Source: Micromonospora sediminimaris (GTDB lineage Bacteria; Actinomycetota; Actinomycetes; Mycobacteriales; Micromonosporaceae). From it: a DNA stretch of 64,000 bases. The translations under genes were made by a program, and so were the position numbers. This document shows positions 1 through 10,616 of the stretch, piece after piece. The notes under the pieces were generated by a model. That model had not been told where the DNA came from. It ran no database searches and worked only from the letters and a program-made list of their open reading frames with translations. Positions within the stretch are counted from its first letter, which is position 1; each line of letters starts with the position of its first letter. The DNA lies in NCBI GenBank assembly GCA_900112325.1, contig FOLJ01000003.1, positions 310,001-374,000 on the forward strand. Direction: 5' to 3'.

Positions 1-1
1 T

Positions 2-760
2 CGATCCTCCGAGTCGAAGATCAGCCGGATGGAGCTGGGCCGGGTCGGCTTCAAGGAGCGCGACGTGGCCGATCTGCTCACGCTCTACGGCGTCACCGCC
101 GAGCAGGAGCGAGCCGCGTTGCTCAAACTGGCCCGGGACGCGAACAATCCGGGCTGGTGGCACCGGTACGGCGACGTCCTGCCGTCGTGGTTCCAGTCGT
201 ACCTCGGCCTGGAGGCGGCGGCCGCCCTCATCCGTAGCTACGAGGTCCAGTTCGTCCCGGGTCTGTTGCAGACTCCGGAGTACGCCCGAGCCGTGGTGCT
301 GCTCGGCCACAGCACGGCCGGTCCCGACGAGATCGACCGTCGGGTGGATCTGCGGATGCGCCGACAGGAACTACTGTCCCGGCCGCGCCCACCGCGCCTG
401 TGGGCGGTCGTCGACGAGGCGGCGCTGCGCCGGCCGATCGGTGGCCCCCAGGTGATGCGCGGTCAACTGGAGGCGCTGCTCAAGGCGACGCGTACGCCGA
501 ACGTGCGGCTTCAGGTGATCCCGTTCGCCGCCGGTGGGCATGCCGCCGCCGGGGGAGCCTTCACGATCCTGCGCTTCGGTGATCAGGACCTGCCAGACAT
601 CGTGTACATCGAGCAGCTGACCAGCGCCATCTACCTGGACAAGCGCGAAGACCTCGACTTCTACGCGGTCGCCATGGAACGCCTCTGCGTCGAGGCCGAG
701 CCGCCGGAGCGTACGCCGGAGATCCTCGAACGAATGATCGCCGACCTCGACCCCAGCTGA
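2..760 (+). CDS. DUF5753 (Scr1-type) regulator, 5' end cut by window
   Basis: C-terminal 252 residues of a helix-turn-helix regulator with a DUF5753 ligand/effector domain. The reading frame is open from base 2, and the residues before the first internal Met (SSESKISRMELGR) match the conserved end of the XRE-type HTH domain in this family, so the true start lies upstream of the window. The visible part shows the typical DUF5753 pattern: a WW.RYGD.LP.W segment, an FVPGLLQTPEYARA segment, then a P.RLWAVVDEAALRR segment. In actinobacteria these proteins are numerous and often sit next to a small DUF397 protein. No DUF397 gene follows here. Confidence 0.9.
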   Translation, partial: RSSESKISRMELGRVGFKERDVADLLTLYGVTAEQERAALLKLARDANNPGWWHRYGDVLPSWFQSYLGLEAAAALIRSYEVQFVPGLLQTPEYARAVVLLGHSTAGPDEIDRRVDLRMRRQELLSRPRPPRLWAVVDEAALRRPIGGPQVMRGQLEALLKATRTPNVRLQVIPFAAGGHAAAGGAFTILRFGDQDLPDIVYIEQLTSAIYLDKREDLDFYAVAMERLCVEAEPPERTPEILERMIADLDPS

Positions 761-800
761 CCACCACACCTTCACCCTTCCCACGCCCTCCGCGCCAGTC

Positions 801-867
801 CGCGCTGATCATGGGGCCACCGCTGCTGGCAAGCGCTTGCCCGGAAGTGAATTTCGTGATCAACGCG
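801..867. repeat. Intergenic imperfect palindrome (hairpin element E1)
   Basis: Outer arms of 13 bp (801-813 and 855-867, 11 of 13 complementary) enclose a perfect 14-bp palindrome, GGCAAGCGCTTGCC, at 828-841 centred on the same axis. It lies between the DUF5753 gene and the lacI-type gene. It resembles other palindromes in this window (23337, 36980, 38169) whose ends carry GATCATG- or GATCTTG-type motifs. Confidence 0.6.
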
Positions 868-884
868 TCGAGGGTGGGGTGGGG

Positions 885-944
885 TTGACGGGTGTGGGGG
901 TGGGGGTTATTGTCTGGATCGATCCAGCAACTGGATCGATCCAG
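885..944 (+). promoter_or_regulatory. Promoter plus twin LacI-family operator
   Basis: A TTGACG hexamer at 885-890 and a TATTGT hexamer at 908-913 are spaced by 17 bp, a good match to a primary-sigma promoter. Directly downstream are two identical perfect palindromes, CTGGATCGATCCAG, at 914-927 and 931-944, separated by CAA. Their position over the expected transcription start and just ahead of the lacI-type gene indicates autorepression. Confidence 0.8.
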
Positions 945-958
945 AACGGGGAGTGCTG

Positions 959-2014
959 ATGAAGCCGACATTGCGGGCCGTGGCCGAGGCTGTCGGTGTC
1001 TCGCGCAGCACCGTCTCCAACGCCTACGGCCGCCCGGATCAGCTCTCACCGCAGTTGCGCCAGCGCATCCTGGAGACCGCGCGGCAGATGGGTTACCCGG
1101 GGCCCGACCCGACCGCGCGATCGTTGCGGCGGGGATTCGTCGGTGCCATCGGGGTGCTGTTCACCTCCCGGCTGTCGTACGCGTTCACCGACCCCTTCGC
1201 CGTCCGGTTCCTGACCGGCGTCGCCGAGGCGGCCGAACGCCACGACAGCAACCTGCTGCTGATACCGCTGCCCGACGACGCGGCCGGCGCGCGTACGGCG
1301 GTGGAGAACGCCGCCGTCGACGGGTTCTGCGTCTACTGCGCCGGTGACGAGGAGAGCATCCTCGACACGATTCGCGGCCGTGGGTTGCCCTTCGTCACCA
1401 CCTCCTCGCGGCCCCGCGCCGGCGACCTCTGGGTCGGCATCGATGAGCGGTCCGCCGCGCGGTCCGCCGCGGCACACCTGACCGCGCTCGGTCACCGCCG
1501 GGTCGCCCTGCTCGGCGACGACGTCCTGCCCGGCGCACCGGTCGGGCCGCTGCGGGTTGCCGACGTGGCCGACGTGCCGCACCCCACCACCCGGGACCGG
1601 CTGGCGGGCTTCGCCGAGGCGTTCGCGGCGGTCGGCGTCGCCTGGCCCGACCTGACCGTGCTCACCGCGACCGACAACACCCGCGCGGCGGGTGCCGCCG
1701 CCGCCAGGGCGTTGGCGCACCTGCCCGAACCGCCCACCGCGGTGCTGGCCTGCTCCGACGTGCTCGCCCTCGGTGCGCTCGACGTCCTGCGTGCCGACGG
1801 TGAGCGGGGGCGGCGCGTCTCCGTGACCGGCTTCGACGACATCGCCGAGGCCGCCCCGGCCGGGCTGACCACCGTCCGCCAGCCCGGCGAGGCGAAGGGT
1901 CGAAGCGCCGCCACGCTGCTGCTCGACCCGCCCGCTGACGCCGCTGCGGGCCAGATCCTGCTGCCCACCACGCTCGTCGTCCGGAGCAGCTCCGGACCCG
2001 CCCCGAGGAGTTGA
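959..2014 (+). CDS. LacI family transcriptional regulator
   Basis: 351-residue repressor. The N-terminal HTH (residues 1-50: LRAVAEAVGVSRSTVSNAYG) is followed by a periplasmic-binding-protein-like effector domain with the late family motif VTGFDDIAEA. ATG at 959 is preferred because GGGGAG lies 6 bases upstream; a GTG at 953 is in frame but sits on that ribosome site. The twin operator immediately upstream suggests it represses its own transcription. Ligand unknown, probably a sugar. There is no transporter or glycosidase beside it, so its regulon must lie elsewhere. A small reading frame follows and may be co-transcribed. Confidence 0.93.
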   Translation: MKPTLRAVAEAVGVSRSTVSNAYGRPDQLSPQLRQRILETARQMGYPGPDPTARSLRRGFVGAIGVLFTSRLSYAFTDPFAVRFLTGVAEAAERHDSNLLLIPLPDDAAGARTAVENAAVDGFCVYCAGDEESILDTIRGRGLPFVTTSSRPRAGDLWVGIDERSAARSAAAHLTALGHRRVALLGDDVLPGAPVGPLRVADVADVPHPTTRDRLAGFAEAFAAVGVAWPDLTVLTATDNTRAAGAAAARALAHLPEPPTAVLACSDVLALGALDVLRADGERGRRVSVTGFDDIAEAAPAGLTTVRQPGEAKGRSAATLLLDPPADAAAGQILLPTTLVVRSSSGPAPRS

Positions 2015-2016
2015 CC

Positions 2017-2223
2017 ATGGAACAGCCCACCGGCTTCGTCATGGCCGTCGACGCCGTCACCCGTCATGTCATGTCCGCCCGGCCGGACGCACCGGTCCGA
2101 CCCGACGTACCCCGGCCGGCGCGGCTGGTGGTCACCCGCCGGCTCGCCGCCGGGGCGCTGCGCCGACTCGCCGACCACATCCAGCCGCGTCCCGTGCCCG
2201 CCCCACCCGCCTGCCGCACCTAG
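2017..2223 (+). CDS. Small uncharacterised protein downstream of lacI-type gene
   Basis: 68-residue frame starting at ATG 2017, two bases after the regulator's stop, with GAGGAG (2005-2010) 6 bases upstream, so translational coupling is likely. The product is Pro/Arg/Ala-rich with a basic central segment (RPARLVVTRRLAAGALRRLADH) that could form an amphipathic helix. No signal peptide, membrane segment or recognised domain. It is plausible as a real small gene because of the strong ribosome site and tight spacing, but length and composition alone would not support it. Confidence 0.5.
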   Translation: MEQPTGFVMAVDAVTRHVMSARPDAPVRPDVPRPARLVVTRRLAAGALRRLADHIQPRPVPAPPACRT

Positions 2224-2283
2224 GCCGGTCCGCCGTCCGGGCGGGTGGTGCGCCGGGTGGTGCAGCAGGCAGACTGGAGGCCC

Positions 2284-3798
2284 ATGTCGCCGTTCACCCC
2301 CAGCCTGCGGTTGCACGACCGCTACGTGCTGCACGATCGCATCGGCCTCGGCGGAATGTCCGAGGTGTGGCGCGCCGACGACGAGGTCCTGGGCCGGTCG
2401 GTCGCGGTGAAGGTCCTTGCCGGCACGTTCGCCGTGGACCCGGACCTGCGGGCCACCCTCCGGCGGGAGGCCCGTGCCGCGGCACGCCTGGCCCACCCGC
2501 ACGTCACCCAGGTGTACGACTACGGCGAGGCGGCTCTGGCCGACGGCAACGTGGTGCCCTACCTGGTGATGGAGTTGGTCGACGGGCGGAATCTCGCCGA
2601 CCGGCTGGCCGACGGGCCGCTGCCCTGGCGGCCGGCCCTGCGGATGGCTGCGGAGGTGGCCGCCGCCCTGGCCGCCGCACACCGCCTGGGCGTGGTGCAC
2701 CGCGACATCAAGCCGGGCAACGTCATGCTCACCGTCAACGGCGCCAAGGTGCTCGACTTCGGTATCGCCGCGCTCGCCGGTGCGCCGTCGCCCGGTGCCC
2801 GCCCGGCGGGCGGTGCCCTGATGGGTACGCCCGCGTACCTCGCGCCGGAACGGTTGAGCGCCGACCCGCCCCATCCGGCCAGCGACGTGTACGCCCTCGG
2901 GGCGCTGCTGTACCGCACCCTCACCGGCGATGTTCCGCTGCCCGTGCGCAGCTGGCCCGATGCGGTCAGGGTGCACGCCAACCGCCCGGCTGTCGCACCC
3001 CCGCGGGTGCCGGGCCTACCGGCTGATCTCGCCGAGCTGGTGCTGGCCTGTCTCGACCCTGATCCGGAACGACGTCCCACGGCCGGCCGACTGGCCACCC
3101 GGTTCCGCGCCGCCGCCACCGGACTGGCGGCGGCCACGGTCGACATACCGGCCACCGGCGGGCAGCAGACGCCGCAGACCCGGCCGGTGCGTCACCATCC
3201 ACCGACCCTGATCGAGCCGACCACCCGCCCCGAGACCGTGTCCGGCGTCGCACCACGATCCACGACGCGCGGAGCACTCTCTGGCCGTGGCCGGCCCCGG
3301 CCGGCACCCGGACGGCCGCCGGGCCGGCGGGGGCACAGCGGCCCGCCAACAGGCGCGCTTGTCACATTCGCGCTGGTCCTGCTGCTGGGTCTGGGCGCGG
3401 CGCTCGTCCTCGGCGACCGGAGTGACGGGCAGTCGACGGCCAGTCCCACCACGCCGCCAGCCGCCCCGCCGACCTCCGCGCCTGCCTCACCACGACCCGC
3501 CGCCAGCTCGCCGGCCAGCCGGCCGGAGCCGGTGAGCCTGGGACGGGCCGCGGTCGAACTCATCGCGTTGCTCACCGAGGCACAGCTCACCGGAGAGATC
3601 GACCGTAAGGCTGCGGACCGGCTGAGTAAGGAGTTGACCGAGCTGGCCGGGGTTAGGCCGAAGGAGCAGGAGAAGCGACTGGAGAAGCTGCGGGAGCGTC
3701 TGGACGACGAGGTGGACCGCGGTCGACTCCCCGCTGACTTCGCCGACCAGGTGGACGACGTGCTGGAGCGGTTCGAGGCGAACCTGCCGGAGGAGTGA
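2284..3798 (+). CDS. Membrane-anchored Ser/Thr protein kinase (PknB-type)
   Basis: 504 residues. The kinase domain spans about 14-280: glycine loop GLGGMSEVW at 21-29, ATP lysine K43, catalytic HRDIKPGN at 139-146 (D141), DFG at 158-160 and a GTPAYLAPE activation-segment end. It continues into a Pro/Thr-rich linker, one transmembrane helix near 359-376, a Pro/Ala/Ser-rich stretch, and an outside tail of about 90 residues rich in Glu, Arg, Leu and Lys that looks helical. There are no PASTA repeats, so it is not a classical PknB sensor; what the tail senses is unknown. ATG at 2284 is chosen because CTGGAGG precedes it and the frame further upstream lacks kinase homology. Confidence 0.93.
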   Translation: MSPFTPSLRLHDRYVLHDRIGLGGMSEVWRADDEVLGRSVAVKVLAGTFAVDPDLRATLRREARAAARLAHPHVTQVYDYGEAALADGNVVPYLVMELVDGRNLADRLADGPLPWRPALRMAAEVAAALAAAHRLGVVHRDIKPGNVMLTVNGAKVLDFGIAALAGAPSPGARPAGGALMGTPAYLAPERLSADPPHPASDVYALGALLYRTLTGDVPLPVRSWPDAVRVHANRPAVAPPRVPGLPADLAELVLACLDPDPERRPTAGRLATRFRAAATGLAAATVDIPATGGQQTPQTRPVRHHPPTLIEPTTRPETVSGVAPRSTTRGALSGRGRPRPAPGRPPGRRGHSGPPTGALVTFALVLLLGLGAALVLGDRSDGQSTASPTTPPAAPPTSAPASPRPAASSPASRPEPVSLGRAAVELIALLTEAQLTGEIDRKAADRLSKELTELAGVRPKEQEKRLEKLRERLDDEVDRGRLPADFADQVDDVLERFEANLPEE

Positions 3799-3831
3799 CC
3801 CTGTCCGGCGTCGACCGCCGTTGAGCCAGGA

Positions 3832-4527
3832 TCAGGCCAGGGTCGTCCGCACGAAATCGCCCGGAGCGGTCCCGGCGCGGGCGAGGAGCGAACCGTTCGG
3901 CGCCCAGATCGCCGACCGTCCGGCCGTCTCGACGTAGCCGCCACCGGTGGCGCCGGCGAAGCTGGCGACCGCGACCACGACCCGGTGGGTGGCGCAGATC
4001 CGCGATGCCCGCTGGTCCGGCACGTGCGCCTCGGCTGCGGCGTCGACGATCGAGGCCGCGTACACGTCGACGCCGGCAGCGCAGGTGCGCGCCGCGTGTT
4101 CCACGATTCCGGTGTCCTTGCAGATCGCCAGGCCGATCCGCCAGCCGTCGACGTCCAGCACGACCGGTGCCGGTCCGGGACGGAACCGGCGGGCCTCGAC
4201 CTCCCCGAGCCACATCTTGCGGTACGCCACCCGTGCCCCGCCGCCGTCCACGGCGAGGGTGGCGATGTGCTCTCCGGCCACCGGTGCGCCGACCAGCGCG
4301 AGCGCCCCGGTGGCCGTGCACGCGGCGACCAGCGGCGCGAGCCGGGGGTCCGACGGGTCGACCGGCGCGGCGTCGAGTTCGTAACCGGTCAGCGACAACT
4401 CCGGGAAGACCACCACCCGGGCCCCAGCAGCACCGACCATCGCCGCGTGCGCCGCCACGTTTGTGTCGATGTCGTACGACACGCACGGGGGCTGGGCGAC
4501 GGCGATGGTCAGCGAAGGGCGCGGCAC
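3832..4527 (-). CDS. Carbon-nitrogen hydrolase (nitrilase superfamily)
   Basis: 231-residue amidase/nitrilase-fold protein. The Glu-Lys-Cys catalytic set is visible: E43 in FPELSLTGYE, K104 in YRKMWLGE, and C136 in LAICKD. It starts at an ATG (MPRPSLTIAVAQ) that matches the usual first strand of the family. Cytoplasmic; it hydrolyses a small amide or nitrile whose identity the sequence does not reveal. Convergent with the kinase gene upstream, 33 bp apart, and divergent from the DedA-type gene. Confidence 0.88.
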   Translation of the reverse strand: MPRPSLTIAVAQPPCVSYDIDTNVAAHAAMVGAAGARVVVFPELSLTGYELDAAPVDPSDPRLAPLVAACTATGALALVGAPVAGEHIATLAVDGGGARVAYRKMWLGEVEARRFRPGPAPVVLDVDGWRIGLAICKDTGIVEHAARTCAAGVDVYAASIVDAAAEAHVPDQRASRICATHRVVVAVASFAGATGGGYVETAGRSAIWAPNGSLLARAGTAPGDFVRTTLA

Positions 4528-4679
4528 CTGCGCAGTTTAGAGCGACCGGCAACAGGGCTGGCGGGGCTGCGGCGCGCCCTGGCGCTTCGGCCGGCGGCGT
4601 TGTCGTCGTCGGCCAGGCGCACGCAGGAAAGTCGACGCCGGTGCGGCGACTCTCAGCTGAGGTTCGTAGCGTGTGGGAC

Positions 4680-5483
4680 ATGATGCATGTCCGGTACGCT
4701 TCGCCCTCGGTCGTCGGCCAGTCCGCACCACCCGAGGACGGCCTGGTCGGTTTCGTCACCGACCTGGTGGAGCGGCTCGGCGGCCCAGGTGCGGGGCTGG
4801 CCGTGGCGCTGGAGAACCTGTTCCCCCCGATTCCCAGCGAGGTGATCCTGCCGCTCGCCGGGTTCGTCGCGGCGCAGGGGCGGATGAGCGTCATCGGGGC
4901 CATCTTCTGGACGACGCTCGGTTCGCTGCTCGGCGCCCTTGCGCTCTACTGGGTCGGAGCCGCGCTGGGTCGGGAGCGGACGCGGGCCATCGCGGCGAAG
5001 CTGCCGCTGGTGAAGCTCAGCGACATCGACCGGACCGAGGAGTGGTTCCTGCGGCACGGCGTCAAGGCCGTCTTCTTCGGACGGATGATTCCGATCTTCC
5101 GGAGCATGATCTCCATCCCGGCCGGGGTGGAACGCATGCCGCTGCTCACCTTCGCGGTCTACACCACGTTGGGCAGTCTGATCTGGAACACCACCTTCGT
5201 GATGGCCGGCTTCCTGCTCGGTGACAACTGGCACCTGGTCGAGGGGTACGCCGGCATCCTGCAGAACGTGGTCATCGTCGCCACGGCGCTGGGTGTCGTC
5301 TGGTTCGTCGTCACCCGTCTGCGCCGCTCCCGCCGAGCCGGCGGCCTGCGGTCCAACGACAGCGGCGCCGGCCTGACCGACGCGACGCCCGCCGGGGTGC
5401 CGGATCCCGACGGGCGGGGCACCATCTACCGCAGCGTCTGGTCGGACGGCCACCAACCGACCGACCAGGAACCCCGGCGCTGA
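4680..5483 (+). CDS. DedA family membrane protein
   Basis: About 267 residues. Matches the DedA/VTT family: LENLFPPIPSEVILPLAG near residue 40, and the conserved GRMIPIFRSMISIPAG segment (F/GR...R...PAG) in the centre, with four or more hydrophobic helices and an Arg-rich end to the last helix. DedA proteins act as undecaprenyl-phosphate or phospholipid translocases in the cytoplasmic membrane; the substrate here is not known. The start is uncertain: ATG 4680, ATG 4683 and GTG 4671 are all in frame without a strong ribosome site. The ~60-residue cytoplasmic tail is polar. Confidence 0.9.
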   Translation: MMHVRYASPSVVGQSAPPEDGLVGFVTDLVERLGGPGAGLAVALENLFPPIPSEVILPLAGFVAAQGRMSVIGAIFWTTLGSLLGALALYWVGAALGRERTRAIAAKLPLVKLSDIDRTEEWFLRHGVKAVFFGRMIPIFRSMISIPAGVERMPLLTFAVYTTLGSLIWNTTFVMAGFLLGDNWHLVEGYAGILQNVVIVATALGVVWFVVTRLRRSRRAGGLRSNDSGAGLTDATPAGVPDPDGRGTIYRSVWSDGHQPTDQEPRR

Positions 5484-5566
5484 TTCCTGTCCGGCCGGTG
5501 GAGATGCCCCGTCCCGTCCGCCCGAACGGGCTCCGGACGGGGTTGGCTGTCCCGAGGGAGGTGCTG

Positions 5567-5989
5567 ATGAGCGGATCGGACTGGGCCGACGAGATCGGTG
5601 TGGTGGAACTGCCCGGCGGGGTGCGGATGCGGGGTCGCCGGATCGGTGACCCCGCCTCACCGGCCGACTTCAGTCTGCTGCTCGCCGCCGGGCCGGTGCC
5701 CGGCTGGGCGTACCGGCGGCTCCGCTGGCCGGATTTCTGGGTCCCGCTGGACCGGGCGGACGCCCTGGACGCCTTCCGTGAGGCGCTGCGCCGCGGGTAC
5801 GCCGGCCAGCGGGTCGAGGTGGCCTGCCGGGGTGGCACGGGACGGACCGGCACCGCGTTGGCGGCGCTGGCCGTCCTCGACGGGCTGCCCGCCGATGATG
5901 CGGTCGACTGGGTACGCGCCGCCTACCGTCCGGGCGCGGTGGAGACGCCCTGGCAGCGGCGCTGGCTGCGCCGGCTGTCGGCGGCGTAG
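5567..5989 (+). CDS. Protein-tyrosine phosphatase-like protein
   Basis: 140 residues with a CX5R phosphatase loop, ACRGGTGRTGTAL (C87, R93), which defines the Cys-based phosphatase superfamily. The general-acid Asp probably lies in the WPDFWVPLD segment (residues 54-62). ATG at 5567 is chosen because GAGGGAG lies 6-7 bases upstream. It is short for a eukaryotic-type PTP but normal for actinobacterial single-domain PTP-like proteins. Substrate unknown; a protein kinase gene lies 2 kb upstream but no link can be shown. Confidence 0.85.
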   Translation: MSGSDWADEIGVVELPGGVRMRGRRIGDPASPADFSLLLAAGPVPGWAYRRLRWPDFWVPLDRADALDAFREALRRGYAGQRVEVACRGGTGRTGTALAALAVLDGLPADDAVDWVRAAYRPGAVETPWQRRWLRRLSAA

Positions 5990-6114
5990 CGGGACCGACC
6001 ACGGGTGGCGGTGGCCGGTGCGTCGCCCCCACAGCGTCGACGCCCGGATCAGCAGGCACCGTGGTCGGACCTCGGGTGCCGGAGCCGGCCGGCGCGTACC
6101 GGCTCCGGCGGTGG

Positions 6115-8388
<2,274 letters not shown>

Positions 8389-8567
8389 GCGAACCCTTCG
8401 CGAGATCGTGGACGGACTACCGCCCGGGAACTGGCTTCCGATTGGCCTGGCCAGGTTCAATTGTCGCATTGATGTGCTCGTGGAGACTTTTGCGACGTTC
8501 CAAGCGCACGAGGGGCCCGTTAGATGGCGATAAGTCTCAAACGGACGTGAGAGGCTAGGCTGAACCG
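8389..8567. promoter_or_regulatory. Divergent promoter region, UvrA-like / MerR pair
   Basis: 179 bp between the two start codons. Near the MerR side a short dyad, CTCA-N8-TGAG, at about 8536-8551 precedes a TAGGCT hexamer about 10 bases before the GTG start, a candidate MerR operator and -10 element. I cannot place a convincing -35 element. Confidence 0.4.
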
Positions 8568-9290
8568 GTGGTGGATCGTCGGGTCAGCGGACGGCTGCGC
8601 GCGGTGGATCTCGCCGCGACGGCGGGTGTGTCCGTTCAGCAGGTGCGCAACTACGTCGACCTTGGCGTACTGCCCCGGGTGGAGCGCACCCCGAGCGGCT
8701 ACCGGATCTTCACCGACGCGCACGCGCGGGCTCTGACGGTGGCCCGCGCGGTGGCCGACGGGCACGGCTGGACGCGTACCCGCGAGATCATGGCGGCCGT
8801 CCACCGGGGTGACCTGCCGACGGCGCTGGCGTCGTTGGACGCCGGCCACGCCGAACTGGACCACGAACGGGCCGAGATCCGGATGGTGCTCGGCGCATTC
8901 GAAACCGTGGTGACGAGTGCGCGCCAGCACACTGTGCCACGCCGGGCGGTACGGGTCGGCGTCGTCGCAGACCTGGTCGGGGTCCGCGCCTCGCAACTGC
9001 GCTCGTGGGAGGCTCGCGGCCTGCTGCGTCCGGCCCGTGAGGCGGGCACCGGTTATCGGGTGTACGACGAGGCCGAGCAGCGTGCCGCACAGGTGGTGGC
9101 GCTGCTGCGCCGGGGAGCGTACCCGTTCGAGATCATCACAGCGGTGCTCGACGAGATGCGTACCACAGGTAGCCCGCAGCGGGTCCGCGCCGAGCTGGCC
9201 CGCCGCGAGCAGGAGTTGCACCGCCGCAGCCGGCGACGGCTGGCCGCCTCAGCGACCCTGCACGACTATCTGTGCCACCTGGCCGGCTGA
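8568..9290 (+). CDS. MerR family regulator with two HTH domains
   Basis: 240 residues. Two MerR-type winged helices in tandem: the first around residues 12-46 (VDLAATAGVSVQQVRNYVD...GYRIF), the second around 130-165 (VADLVGVRASQLRSWEARG...GYRVY). Ordinary MerR proteins have one HTH plus a dimerisation coil. Duplicated HTH forms are known in actinobacteria and may bind one long operator as a monomer. The start is GTG 8568. It is transcribed away from the UvrA-like gene, whose probable regulator it is. Effector unknown. Confidence 0.88.
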   Translation: MVDRRVSGRLRAVDLAATAGVSVQQVRNYVDLGVLPRVERTPSGYRIFTDAHARALTVARAVADGHGWTRTREIMAAVHRGDLPTALASLDAGHAELDHERAEIRMVLGAFETVVTSARQHTVPRRAVRVGVVADLVGVRASQLRSWEARGLLRPAREAGTGYRVYDEAEQRAAQVVALLRRGAYPFEIITAVLDEMRTTGSPQRVRAELARREQELHRRSRRRLAASATLHDYLCHLAG

Positions 9291-9316
9291 CACCGCTGGG
9301 CAGGCGCCTAGGTCGA

Positions 9317-9366
9317 AGGCGGTGATGTCACTCCGACATGCACATGTCCGAGTGACATCACCGCCT
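9317..9366. terminator. Long bidirectional hairpin between convergent genes (E2)
   Basis: Two 24-base arms (9317-9340 and 9343-9366) are complementary with one mismatch and separated by two bases. There is no T-tract. It sits between the 3' ends of the merR-type gene and the leftward secreted-protein gene, so a bidirectional terminator or a mobile hairpin repeat are both possible. Confidence 0.7.
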
Positions 9367-9460
9367 GAAGGTGATCCACGATGGAAGCTCGCTCAGCGTG
9401 GTGTTCGAAGGTCGACCACTCGCGTCACCACCCGCTCGCGCTCCTGGGTAGATCAGGTTG

Positions 9461-10306
9461 TCAGCCCGCCGAGCAGGGCCGGGCCAGGTTGACCAGATCG
9501 GCGGGCCGGTTGCCGTCGACCCGGCCGATCGCGGTGGCGATGCGGTTGATCGCCGCGACGCGCCGGTCCTCCAGCGGGCCGATGATGGCGTTGCGCACGA
9601 AGTTCGGGCCGCCCTGCGGGTTGGCCGCCTGCCGGGCGAGGCGGGCGTTGGCGTCAGCGATCTGGCTCTCCAGGTTGGCGAGTTCCCGCTGCACCTCCGC
9701 GGCGGCCTGAGCCGGCACGGACGGGAGCCGGTCGGCCACCGTCGGGCAGCTCACCCGCTGCGCCACGCCGGCCCCCGCGTTGCCGTTACCGGTGTTCCCG
9801 TTTGCGGCATTGCCGTTACCGGCGTTGCCGGCGTTACCCGCGTTGCCGTTGCCGGCGTTGCCGTTGACGGCGCTGGGCACCCCTGCGGCGTTGAGTCCGC
9901 AGGTGGCGAGGCTGGCGAGATCGGGGCGCTGTCCGCCGACGCGGTTGATGTTGATGCCGATGCGATCGAGGGCGGCGGTTCGCTTGCTGGCCAGCGGGCC
10001 GAGGATGGCGTTCTGGATGAAGTTGGGGCCGCCCTGGGGATTGGCGGCCTGCTGCGCGAGGCGGGCGTTCGCCTCGGCGATCTGCTTGTCGAGGTTGGCC
10101 AGTTCCTGTTCGACTCCGGCAACGGCGGCGGCGGGCACGTTGGACAGCTTGTCCCGTACCGTCGGGCAGTTTGCCGTCTGCGGCGCAGCGCCGTCGTCGG
10201 CGGAGGCCAGCGTCAGACCGCCTCCCAGGAGCACCACCGCCAGGACACCGACGCCGCCGAGCTTCAAGGCAGCGTGCTTGCGGTGCTGCTGCGTACGCCT
10301 GACCAT
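9461..10306 (-). CDS. Secreted protein with duplicated domain and Asn/Gly linker
   Basis: 281 residues; no named family recognised. A signal peptide (basic start MVRRTQQHRKH, hydrophobic VGVLAVVLLGGGLTLASA) is followed by two homologous halves, each containing ELANL..QIA.ANARLA.QAANPQGGPNF..NAI.GPL...R.AA..RI. They are joined by about 30 residues of Asn-Gly-Asn-Ala-Gly repeats. Each half has two cysteines (NCPTV...LATCGL; SCPTV...ARPCSAG), so one disulfide per half is likely. ATG 10306 has GAGGAGAG upstream. The helical, charged repeats suggest a structural or binding role outside the membrane. Confidence 0.8.
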   Translation of the reverse strand: MVRRTQQHRKHAALKLGGVGVLAVVLLGGGLTLASADDGAAPQTANCPTVRDKLSNVPAAAVAGVEQELANLDKQIAEANARLAQQAANPQGGPNFIQNAILGPLASKRTAALDRIGININRVGGQRPDLASLATCGLNAAGVPSAVNGNAGNGNAGNAGNAGNGNAANGNTGNGNAGAGVAQRVSCPTVADRLPSVPAQAAAEVQRELANLESQIADANARLARQAANPQGGPNFVRNAIIGPLEDRRVAAINRIATAIGRVDGNRPADLVNLARPCSAG

Positions 10307-10616
10307 GCTTCTCTCCTCATGATTGACCGCCCGACGGGTCGACCGTCGGCTGGTGCGCAATGGGGTGCCCGGAAAGACGATCGGCAACGGCGGCCGGCCC
10401 CGCCCCGCATGCCGAGGATCCTCACGGGTGACGTCGGACCGGGCTGCGGGAGCGCTCCCGTCGCAGGTCCGGGCGTTTCATGTGTTCGGTCGTGGATACG
10501 GGGGGTGCGAGCGATCGGTTCAACATCTCCCCGCGAAGATCGCGGCCCTCCGCCAGTCCCGAACCGGCCGGGCGGGGTGGGCGTCGCCGGAGATCCTGCC
10601 GTTAGTCTGCGTGTTC
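10307..10616. promoter_or_regulatory. Divergent intergenic region with palindrome and -10 element
   Basis: 310 bp without a credible gene. It contains a perfect 14-bp palindrome, CGGGAGCGCTCCCG, at 10447-10460, close to the CebR-type LacI-family operator consensus, and a TAGTCT hexamer at 10603-10608 that ends 8 bases before the ATG of the carboxypeptidase gene, as expected for a leaderless or nearly leaderless transcript. Confidence 0.5.

Noticed and set aside
828..841. GGCAAGCGCTTGCC as a second LacI-family operator
   Set aside because: It is centred exactly on the axis of a larger palindrome (801-867) and is better explained as the tip of that hairpin. The identical CTGGATCGATCCAG pair next to the gene is a far better operator.
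1492..2976. Long minus-strand frame over the lacI-type and kinase genes
   Set aside because: Antisense to two well-supported genes; no recognisable motif.
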